Of a DNA stretch of 64,000 nt, positions 11,383-20,147 are shown in pieces. Below the pieces are notes generated by a model. It saw only the letters and a list, made by a program, of their open reading frames with translations, was not told where the DNA came from and searched no databases. Numbering within the stretch: position 1 is the first letter of the stretch; every line of letters starts with the position of its first letter. A program made the position numbers and the translations under genes. The stretch comes from Zopfochytrium polystomum (lineage: Eukaryota > Chytridiomycota > Chytridiomycetes > Chytridiales > Chytridiaceae): positions 62,001 through 126,000 of the forward strand of contig JAIVFJ010000086.1 of the NCBI GenBank assembly GCA_025765615.1, in the 5' to 3' direction.

Positions 11383-12902
11383 TCACCCCAAATAAGGCGG
11401 CGGCGGCCGCGACAGCGTCCCCACATCGGACGATCCACCGCCGTCGACCGTCATCGTCGCGGCCTCCGCCCCCGCCGCAGCGTCAGAGCCTGCGCTGCGC
11501 GCCACGCCGCCACCGACACTCCCGCGCACCTTCATGATGACCATCATAGCCCTCGCGCGCGGGCCGGCGGCCGCGACGCCCATCTCGTTCGCCAGGAACG
11601 CGCTGTCCATCGCGTCCAGCACGACGCCGTCGATCTCGTTCTGCACGAACAGCGCGACCACTGCGGGGTCCATGCCCGCTTCCGCCAGCGCCTTGGCGAC
11701 CTGCGGCGGCGTCCACGAGCGGAGGTCGGGGTGTTTGGGCGTCGGTGCGCCGTCGCCGTCGACGGCGGCGGCAGGCTTTTCGATTTTGAGCAGCGTGGCG
11801 GGGAGGGCGGCGGCGGCGGTGGCTGCCGCAGCGGCGGCGGGGACGGGGACGGCGGTGCGAGGTGGTGGCGTTGGGGAGGATGCGGTGACCGAGGAAGCCG
11901 GTGGCGAGACGACGGGGGACGCGGTGCTGTAGACGGTGCTTGCGTTCTCGAGCTGCTCCAGGGCCGCCGGGCTCAGGGTGCTGCCGCCGCCGCCGCTGCT
12001 GGGCGGGCCGGGCGAGCCGCTCGTCGCGATCACGGCAAAGGTACCCGCGGTCTTGCTTGCCGCTTCTTTGGCGCTTCTTCTCTGGCGGGGAAGGACGACA
12101 AAGAAGAAGACGGCGGCAGCGACGGCGACGGCGACGGCGAGGCCGCCGGCGATGCCGCCGATGGCGGCGGGGGAGAGGGCGGAGGAGGCGCCCGATGACG
12201 AATCGGTCGGCGGGGAAGTTCCGTTGGCGTTTGCGGCGCCGCCACCGGTCGTCGAGACGGACGGGCTGCCGCCGCTGGATTTGGATGTGGCGGAAGTGTC
12301 TCTTGCTGTTGATGATGATGATGATGGGTCGGTCGGGGCGGATGAGGTCCCGGGCAGCGGCGAAGACGAGGATAGCGACGATCCCGAAGACGACGACGAC
12401 GACGACGACGCTGCTGTCCACGTACCTGAGAGGAGGGAGGCAGGAAGGGGAACATCGATCAACAATGGCCAAACACTGAGAAAAAGGGGAGTTCATCCCA
12501 AAAAAGAACAGAAGGACGGCCACACATACATATGCCAAACGAGTTGATAGAGTCCGCCTGCAGGACCTGTGCGTTGAAGCTGCCGCACTGGAACGACGCA
12601 AAGTCGGAAGTGACGATGGAGGTGGAGTTTGAGCCGATGAGGGTGAGGCAAGCGTCGCAGGCGGACGACGAGTCGAGCGAGGCGAGGGCGTCCGTGTTGA
12701 AGCAGGCGCACAGCATGGCACCGGTGGACGGGCAGCAGCGCACGCCAAAGGAGAGACCGAAAGCATAGTAGGCGGCGGACGCGCCGGGGGCGGCCTTGCA
12801 CTGCGCCTTGCAGTCGTCGAGCGACGTGACCTCCTTGTACGCCGTCACGGCGCTGCCGGCGCCGACTTTGGACGAGCGGCAGCCAAAGAAGGCCGCCGAC
12901 AT
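11383..12902 (-). CDS. WSC-like ectodomain / TM / SAM-domain membrane protein, copy 2
   Basis: Exons 12530-12902 and 11383-12425 are joined across a 104-bp phase-1 intron (GTATGT donor, CTCAG acceptor), giving 471 aa, the shortest of the five. Residues 1-125 are the Cys-rich WSC-like domain (FFGC, DDCKAQC, GVRCCPSTG, CAC, CDAC, FQCG). A Ser/Thr/Pro/Gly stalk spans about 126-205. One TM at about 211-236 (AIGGIAGGLAVAVAVAAAVFFF) is followed by LPRQRRSAKEAASK, a juxtamembrane segment shared with copy 1. The cytosolic linker is only about 120 residues and lacks the LF(S/T)G repeat found in copies 3-5. The SAM domain is at about 362-426 (WTPPQVAKAL, FVQNEIDGVVL, FLANEMGVAAAG). The protein ends RPPPPYLG, matching PPxY. 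No signal peptide is visible: the ectodomain starts within ten residues of the Met. Confidence 0.87.
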
Positions 12903-13005
12903 TCTCGGTTTGATTGTTTAACTGAGAGGGTGGTCGTTCTGGCTTGTCAATTAAAAATGCAATATGTGTTCAATCTAGTTGATTATTCAGATGAGCAGAC
13001 AGACA

Positions 13006-13038
13006 AGCCGACAGACCGACAGACAGACAGACAGGCAG

Positions 13039-13105
<67 letters not shown>
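13006..13105. repeat. (GACA)n tetranucleotide repeat
   Basis: About 100 bp of GACA/CAGA repeat with a few substitutions, starting about 103 bp upstream of the start codon of WSC-like/SAM copy 2. Related GACA tracts occur at 23117-23180, 34684-34745 (as CTGT) and 37549-37608. Confidence 0.9.
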
Positions 13106-13108
<3 letters not shown>

Positions 13109-13226
13109 AGACTGTGAAGAGAGACAGGCCCCAACCAACATGCGAATATTTTGCAGATTCACTCGTTCGTCGGACCGCACCAACAACAAATAGCGGATCG
13201 AAGCGCACTACGCGACTACGCGCGCG

Positions 13227-13982
13227 CTACTCCCGCGCACCCACCGCAGACGAGGTCGAGGACGAGGACAAGGACGATGCGCGCAACGTAACCACCGTCG
13301 CCCTCACGTGCGCGGCGATCGCCTCCGCCGCCGCCTCGGCCGCCAGCCCGCTCACGTCGAGCTCGAGCTCGTTCGGCATGCCGCGCAGCAGCTCGCCGCG
13401 CCGCCGAAACTCGCGCAGCGTAGCCACGTCGCGTAGCTTGCTCTCGCGCCCGGCCCCCGTGACGAGCCGCCGCTCGTTCTCCTCCGCGTCCACCGTCAGC
13501 ACCACCCCGACGACGACAACGCGGCCGCCGCGGCCGCCCGCGTCTTCTTGAATCCGCCGCCGTCGCGCCGCGTTCTCCTCGTCCACGCACCGCTTCACCA
13601 GCGCAAACGTGCCCGTGTCGTACTGGCCTCCCGCGTGCGCCCCCGTCATGATAAACCCGCGCGGGTTCACCCCGCTCGCTCCTCCTCCCTGCGCCGTCTC
13701 GAGCGCGCCCCGCACCGTCGCTTCGAGGATGCGCGCGCGCACGTCGCCAAAGGCCGCGCCCGAGCTGCGCGGCGCGATCGACACCGCGAGGTCGATCACC
13801 TTGTGGTTGTCGAGCACCAGCCGCATGCCGAGCATCGGCGCCAGCAACCGTGCGATCGTCAGCTTGCCAGTGCCGGGCCAGCCGTTGAGGTAAACGAGGA
13901 CCGGGACATCGTCGTTGTTGTCGCCATTGAGAAGAGGAAGAGGAAGCGGGTCAGCGGCCGCGTCCGTTGCCGCAAGGCTCAT
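13227..13982 (-). CDS. P-loop NTPase, small-molecule-kinase-like
   Basis: A single exon of 251 aa. A Walker A motif GWPGTGKLT lies at residues 34-42 after a beta strand (PVLVYLN), typical of shikimate/gluconate-kinase-like or chloramphenicol phosphotransferase-like P-loop proteins. It is followed by LAPMLGMRLVLDNHKVIDLA, consistent with a bound-substrate aspartate region. A middle strand RGFIMTGAHAG and a C-terminal part with ENERRLVTGAGRESKLRD (a lid-like, Arg-rich segment) fit that fold. The substrate cannot be predicted. It lies on the same strand between WSC-like/SAM copies 2 and 3, with about 320 and 520 bp of spacer, so it was inserted into, or trapped within, the tandem array. No motif ties it to those proteins functionally. 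Confidence 0.75.
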   Translation of the reverse strand: MSLAATDAAADPLPLPLLNGDNNDDVPVLVYLNGWPGTGKLTIARLLAPMLGMRLVLDNHKVIDLAVSIAPRSSGAAFGDVRARILEATVRGALETAQGGGASGVNPRGFIMTGAHAGGQYDTGTFALVKRCVDEENAARRRRIQEDAGGRGGRVVVVGVVLTVDAEENERRLVTGAGRESKLRDVATLREFRRRGELLRGMPNELELDVSGLAAEAAAEAIAAHVRATVVTLRASSLSSSSTSSAVGARE

Positions 13983-14505
13983 GGTGATTAAAGTAAGGTG
14001 GCTTGCTTCTTCTTCTTCTATGCAGAAATAAATACTTGGTGGGTGCGGGGGCGGGGGGGCTGTGCAGGTAAAAAATGCTGTGGCTTGCGTGCTGACAACG
14101 AGGACTTGATAACGCCGATAAACAAAAACACATCCGAAGATTTCGTCATACTGTTGTTCATTCTCAACACTGAGTGTGCCGTCGACGCTGGGAAAAATAG
14201 AAAAGGGCTGTCCCTTGCCTCCGCAGCCCCCCCGGCGAGGATGAAAGAACTGAAAGGGCGCGATAGGTTAGGGAGTCGACGAAAAAAATTGAAAAGAACC
14301 GGATGAGAAGTAACATATGTCCCATCAGAGTAATAATGAGGGGCAACTCTTAGAGGCAGAGGGAGCGAACGATACATAAGAGGCACCAATAGACTAATCT
14401 TTGTCACAAAAATAAGAAGTTCCTCCATCCCAAAGTGAAAGCGTCAAACGCTCACACACAAAGACCCCACTCTCTCGTCAAAGAATCTCCCCTCAAAGCC
14501 AACAA
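13983..14505. other. Intergenic spacer
   Basis: Holds the 5' flank of the P-loop gene and the 3' flank of WSC-like/SAM copy 3. Nothing further supported. Confidence 0.4.
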
Positions 14506-16772
14506 TCATCCAAGGTACGGCGGCGGCGCCAGCGTCCCTGAATCCGCCTCGCCTGGCCCCTCCATCGCCGCCCCCGCCGCCCCCGCGACCCGCGCGCGCA
14601 CCCTCTCCACCGCCCTCATCACCTTTGCCCGCGTCCCCGCGGCCGCGACGCCCATCTCGCTCGCCAAGAACGCGCTGTTGACCGTCGACACCAGCACCGC
14701 CCCGTCGACCTCGTGCCGCGCAAACAAGGCCGCCACCCCGGGCTCCACGCCCTCCGCCGCCAGCGCCGACGCGACCTCGCTCGCGGTCCAGTGCCGCGGG
14801 TCGGTGTCGTCCGGGGTGGGCTTGGGTTTCCGCAGAACGGTCTCGTGGGAGGACGCCGCCGCGGCGAGGGCTGCGGCGACGTCGGCGGCGCCGGTGAACA
14901 GCTGCGACGACGAAGACGACGCGCCGGCGAGCCGCTTCTCGCCGTCTGACGCAGCCGCCACCGGCGCTTCCACCGCATTCGGCCGCTTACGGAGCGTCTC
15001 TCCCGCGGCAGCCGCCGCCGCGAGAGCCGCCGCGACGTCCGCGGCGCCGGTGAACATGGACATGCGGCCGCCGCCGCCGGGGGAGGGCGATGACGGCCGC
15101 GGCGGCGGCGGCGTGGCGGGGCTGCTGTTCGGCGAGTGCGGAATCGGCGAGTGAGCAGTCGCGGACGATCCCGTGGTCGAGCCGTGGCTGCTTTGGGTGA
15201 ATTCTTGGACCTGTGCGGTGCGGCTGGTGGTGCGCCGCGGCGGCGTCGGTTCTGTCGGCGGCTGCGCGGGCGCGTCGACGTCTGGTGTGGTGGCGGTGGC
15301 GGTCGCGCTCTGGGGCGCAAAAACGAAGGATGGGTGGGACGAGCTGGCAGACTCACTCGTGGGCGGTGGCGGGATGTGTGGTGAGATGGGCTGGTGAAGC
15401 GCTGGATGCATGGCAGGGGTGGTGGCGACGGTGTAGTCTTGCTGTGGGTATGCGCGCCCGGGATCCGTCATGGCCACGGCCTCCTGCTGGTAAAGCGCTA
15501 GCTGCGCGGGATCATACACAAGCGGAGCCCAACCGAGGGCTGCCATTTCAGGAGCAGAAAGCCTATGCGCTTGGCGTGAGGAGCCAACGTACCCAACGTA
15601 CCCGATCCCGTCTTGCAGCTGCGATCCGGCATTGTAACCGTATCCGCCGCCGGCAACCTCCCAGCCGCCCACATGATCAGGCGCTGACAGACGATGAGCT
15701 GGATTCCTTTGGTTGGAGGGAGCCTGATTGTTGAGGGACTCGGATGTTCCACTGTTCCATCCTTGCGGCGGTTGCACCTCGGAAACGTTTGGGTTCGAAT
15801 GCCAGTTCGAAACGGTGTTTGGCTGGGGCGATCCGGGCGTTGAGGGCCTTGCACTGCTTCCAGGTCTTCCTCCATTTGCTCCAGACGCCGGCGACACGTA
15901 CAGGCTCGACATGAGCTCCTTCTTCTCGGTCCGTCGCTGCTCTTTCCACTTTGGAGCAAGCACGAGGAAATAGACTGCCGCGAACGCAATGAGGAGAAAC
16001 CCGATGCCGCCGGCGATACCGGCGATGGCAGCGGTGGAAATGGCCGACGAACTGGAGGACGACGAACCAGGACCAGGCGTGGGCCCCGTTCCTTCGTTTC
16101 CAGAGCCCGTGCCTGGACCGGTCGTGGTCGGAGAGGTTCCACCACCGCCATCGCTTGATCCGGAAGTTCCACCAGAGCCGTTGCCGGAGCTTGCAGTGGT
16201 GGTAGACACAGAGGAATTGGGATCCGTGGTTGTGGAAGTCGCAGTGGAGCTTGCGGTGCTCGTCGTGGTGCTGGTGGAGGTGGTTGTTGATGATGACGAA
16301 GAGGTCGTTGAAGTGGCTGGGGCTTCAACCAGACAAAATCAGCATGGACTGTGGGCAAACCAAAACAAAATCACTCACCGACAACGTACAAAGCGTACGA
16401 GTACCTCTCTCCCGTGGACGTCAAGGTCGCGTTAAACACGCCGCACTGGCTGGACGCAAAGTCGGACGCAGTGAACTCGGTCGCGACAGATCCGACGAGG
16501 GCGCTGCAGCTGCCGCACGACGACGCCGATGCCAGCGAAGCAACGGCAGCGGGGACGAAGCACACGCACATCATCTTTGCCTGCGGGGGGGTGCCCGCGG
16601 CGATGCCGACGGCGAGGGCGTAGTTGTAGTTGGAGGCCGAGTTCTCCTTGTAGGTGCAGAGCGCGGTGCACTCGGAAAGCGAGAGGACGGTCGAGAAGCC
16701 GGCGACGACGTTGACGGCCGAGACGGTGCCGAGCGTCGACGCGACGCAACCCGAGTAGACTGCGGCCGCCAT
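14506..16772 (-). CDS. WSC-like ectodomain / TM / SAM-domain membrane protein, copy 3
   Basis: Exons 16379-16772 and 14506-16322 are joined across a 56-bp phase-1 intron (GTGAGT donor, TGAAG acceptor), giving 736 aa. The Cys-rich domain occupies residues 1-131 (YSGC, ECTALC, CVC, CGSC, SQCG). It lacks the CC pair of the other copies: that position reads AAGTPPQAKMMCVC, so one disulfide probably differs. Stalk about 132-225 (Ser/Thr then Gly/Pro); TM about 228-252; basic juxtamembrane KWKEQRR then EKKELMSSL, shared with copies 4 and 5. The long cytosolic region has Tyr/Pro/Ser-rich sequence and two tandem repeats of the form MFTGAADVAAALAAA...ETLRK and LFTGAADVAAALAAA...ETVLRK. SAM about 643-708 (WTASEVASAL, FARHEVDGAVL, FLASEMGVAAAG). 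The C-terminus is APPPYLG (PPxY). Confidence 0.87.
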
Positions 16773-16802
16773 GACGATGTGGCTGTGCTGTGCAACAAAG
16801 GG

Positions 16803-16803
<1 letters not shown>

Positions 16804-16841
<38 letters not shown>

Positions 16842-16932
16842 TGTGTTCTGTTTACAATAATTGTCGACACGCTTGTGTGTCTGCTTTGACTATTTCTCTA
16901 TCGGAACAAGCCGCAGTCCCATCAATACTCGG

Positions 16933-16982
<50 letters not shown>
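16804..16982. repeat. Paired (TG)n and (CA)n microsatellites
   Basis: A (TG)n tract at 16804-16840 is followed by a (CA)n tract at 16935-16982. The two are complementary and could pair as an inverted repeat. The first lies only 32 bp upstream of the start codon of WSC-like/SAM copy 3. Confidence 0.9.
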
Positions 16983-17123
16983 TTGCGGAATTGTCGGCCA
17001 CTCGCTGCGCACTGTTGTTACATTTTGTGTGCGTTTATTTATTTGAACGCTTTGCGTTTTTTGGACCGCCACTCACTCAACGCACCCCATTAGCTCGGCC
17101 TGCACCGGCGAAAAAGCCCGAAC

Positions 17124-19699
17124 CTACGCAAGGTACGGCGGCAACGTACCACTCGCGGCCGCCGCCCCGTCGCCGCTGCGGATCCCGCTCACCGCCATCA
17201 TCACCCTCGTGCGCACCCCAGCCGCCGCGACCCCCATCTCCCGCGCCAAGAACGCGCTGTCGACCGTCTGCAGGACAGTCCCGTCGATCTCGTGCGCCGC
17301 AAACAGCTCCGCCACCCCCGCCTCCACCCCCGCCGCCGCCAGCGCGCGCGCGACCTGTCGCGGGGTCCAGCCCAGCACGTCGCAGGGCGGATGGGGCAAA
17401 ACAGCCGGCGGCGGCTGTAGAGGCGAAGTCGGCGCCGGCGCACCGCCCTTTGCGCCCTTTCTCTGGAGCGTCTCGTCGCCAGCCGCCGCCGCCGCAAGCG
17501 CTGCCGTGATGTCGGCGACCCCAGAAAACAGTGAGGACCTATGCTGGTGGTGTTGCTGCTGCTGCTCCTGCAGCAGCATCAGCGTGCGCGCGTCGGAGGC
17601 TGTCGAAGGCGTGCGTACGGACGCCGATGGCGGCGGCAGCTCCGGCTGCCGCGTCCTCTCGGCGGCCGGGTCAGTCTGGTGTGTGTACACCATGAGAGCC
17701 GGCCGCGACGCGACGTCCAGGGGAAGCGGGCGCTTTTTGCGGAGCGTGTCGCCTGCGTCAGACGCGGCGGCGAGCGCCGCGGCAATGTCCGCGACACCGG
17801 AAAAGAGCGTTGATTGCCGTTCCTCCGAGTCTTCATTGTCGGCGGCGGGACGAAGAGGGTCGCCCGCTACATTGTGGGGACGGACCGAGGCTGGAAGCGG
17901 AGGCGGATCGCCCGCGACAGAGAGCGCACGCACGGACGCAGAAAGCACCGACGCGGGTGTCCCACCGCCGCCGCCGCCGTCGCTGTATACCGTGCTCTCG
18001 CGCTGGACGCCGACCCACCCCGGGTACGGCAGCACCAGCGGCAGACCCGCGCGCTGCTGCTGCGCGCCGTCGTGCGCACCGTCCTGCGCCACCAGGAACT
18101 CGGGGCTGTCGATGGGTGCCTGCATCTGGTAGTGCCCGTCGACTACCTGGATCTCGGTCGGCGGCGACAGCAGCGGCGGCCTCGCACCGAGATCCCACCC
18201 GGCGGGACCAGTGGCGGACGGCGAGACACCGGTCGTCGTCGCCGTCGTCGCAGAAGACGCGGTCGATTGGCGGTTGGGCAGGGCTCCCTGATCCCCGCCG
18301 TACGCGACGTCGCCGGCCATGCGCCAGCCTCCAACCACAGCGTCGTACATAAGCATCGGCGGCGGCGGCTGCTGGCTGCCGACAGCATCCGCTGCCGCGT
18401 GCAGATACGACGGGTTCAGCTGTCCCTGCAACCTCGGCGCGATCGGCGACCACTCGTCGTCGCCACCACCGCCAGCACCCGCCGCTGCGCCGTCCGTCGC
18501 CGCCGCAGTCGGCGCCTCCCGGCCCCGCCGCCCATTCGGCGTGAACAGCGACGCCAGCAGCTCCCTCTTCTCCGCGCGCTCGCGACGCCTCCGCCGCGGG
18601 ACGATCACGAGCGCGTACACCGCGGCCGCGACGACGACGAACCCGCCGACGCCGCCCGCGATGGCGGCCAGCGTCGCCACCGTGAGGCCCAGGAACGGCC
18701 CCGCCGCGGGGGTTGGGTCCGCCGGGCCGGCGGGATCGGGGCTGGTGCCGTTGCTGGGCGGGGTGGTTGACGTTGTGGCCGTTGTGGAGGCGGCGGTCGA
18801 GTCGGGTGGTGCGGGGTTGGCAGCGTCGGTGCTGGTCGTCGTCGCGGCGGTTGGGCTTGCGGTCGTGGGCTGCGTCGAGGTTTCGGGAGGAGAGGGATAT
18901 GTTGTCGTCCAAGTGGTGGTCGAAGTGGAGGTTTGGGTATTTCCGTCGGTTGACGTAGGTGGAGGGGGCGGTTGCCAGGTCGAAGTCGGGGACGTGGACG
19001 ACGTGGGCGAATTCGTCGATGATGAGGCACTGCTAGATGACCATGTTGATGACGTCGACTGAGACGAAGAGGACGACGACGACTGAGAGGAGGACGATGA
19101 TGTCTGTGAGGAGGAAGAGGACGAAGAAGACGACGACTCAGATGAAGAAGACGGCGGTTGGGATGTCGATGAGGACGAAGGCAGAAGCGAAGACGACGAG
19201 CTGGACGAAGATGATGGTGACTGTGAAGAGTGTGTCGATGGGCCTTCAAACAAGGAGGATGTCAGCCAATCTTTTGCACCAAGGATTGTCAAGAAGAAAG
19301 CGGGTACCGACCCACGCGATACACAGCGATAGAGTACGCATCTGTCGTCGACGCCAGCATCGAGTTCCCGCCGCCACACTGTTTGGATGAAAAATCCGCC
19401 ACCGTAAAAGAGGCCGTATTCGATCCGAGCAGATTCGCACAGGAATCGCATGATCCGGTCGTTGTAGAGAGCGACGCCAGCGCCGACGGCTTGATGCAGG
19501 CGCATACAATGATGCCGTTTGGAGGACAGCACCGGAGGCCGTAGGCCAGCCCGTACACGTAGTTGGAGGGGGAGGAACCCGATGAAGATATGCAGGCAGT
19601 GCCGCAGTCGTTGAAGGTGGTGACGATGGCGTGGTACGAGATCACGTCGGCGGAGAGCGCTGCAGTCGCACAGCCTACGTAGTAGGTGGCCAAGTCCAT
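17124..19699 (-). CDS. WSC-like ectodomain / TM / SAM-domain membrane protein, copy 4
   Basis: Exons 19312-19699 and 17124-19243 are joined across a 68-bp phase-1 intron, giving 835 aa, the longest copy. The donor is weak (GTCGGT; a nearby GTACCC could compete). Met 19699 (MDLATYYVGC) is chosen because it puts the WSC-like domain in register with the other copies. Cys pattern: YVGC, NDCGTAC, YGLRCCPPNG, CAC, CDSC, KQCGGG. The stalk is exceptionally long (about 130-310) and almost pure Ser, then Thr/Pro. TM about 316-343, then PRRRRR and EKRELLASLF. The cytosolic region carries two repeats beginning TLFSGVADIAAALAAA and SLFSGVADITAALAAA. SAM about 755-820 (WTPRQVARAL, FAAHEIDGTVL, FLAREMGVAAAG). 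The C-terminus is TLPPYLA: the PPPY of its paralogues is shortened, leaving LPPY. Confidence 0.84.
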
Positions 19700-20147
19700 T
19701 TTTTTTTTTGAGGAGGTGGTGGTGGTGGCTGTGGCCCTGTGATTGTTTGTGGGGTTGAGCGGAGTTTCAAAATTGTCTGTGGAGCACAAAAACACGCGAT
19801 TGGATGCGATACACGTAGACACGCGAAGAGGCTTTGCAGCTCGTGGCAGGCCATTTGCCAACCGCGACAAAGTTTAGAGTGCAGGTATGGGGTACGCTGG
19901 TCTTTCATATTTTGAGCGTTTTGCTGGCGCGCCTTCAAAAATAAGCAAACCAAGAGAAAGGAGATGAAGCGTGGGGCACAAACCACAAGCAGCTGTGAGT
20001 AAACACATGACGGAGTAATAGTAAGTTGTATGTTGAACTAGGCAAAAATTACTTCACTAGAGTGCACACTAAAGCCAAAGAAAGGGAAAAGAATCAAAGG
20101 ACCAAATACCATCTGCGGGGTTCATCTCAAGCCCGCTTGGTGCACAT
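19700..20147. other. Intergenic spacer with T-run at the start codon
   Basis: An 11-T run (19699-19709) abuts the start codon of copy 4 directly; on the coding strand it is an A-run immediately before ATG. The rest, up to the 3' end of copy 5, holds no gene I can support. Confidence 0.5.

Noticed and set aside
11182..12198. Plus-strand open frame opposite array copy 2
   Set aside because: Arg/Gly-rich shadow of the coding strand; the minus strand carries clear WSC-like, TM and SAM features.
13006..13105. CRISPR-like regular repeat
   Set aside because: A simple tetranucleotide array without unique spacers, in a eukaryotic genome.
12979..13551. Open frame giving repeated TDRQ / SVCL
   Set aside because: Translation of the GACA array running into antisense of the P-loop gene; no independent support.
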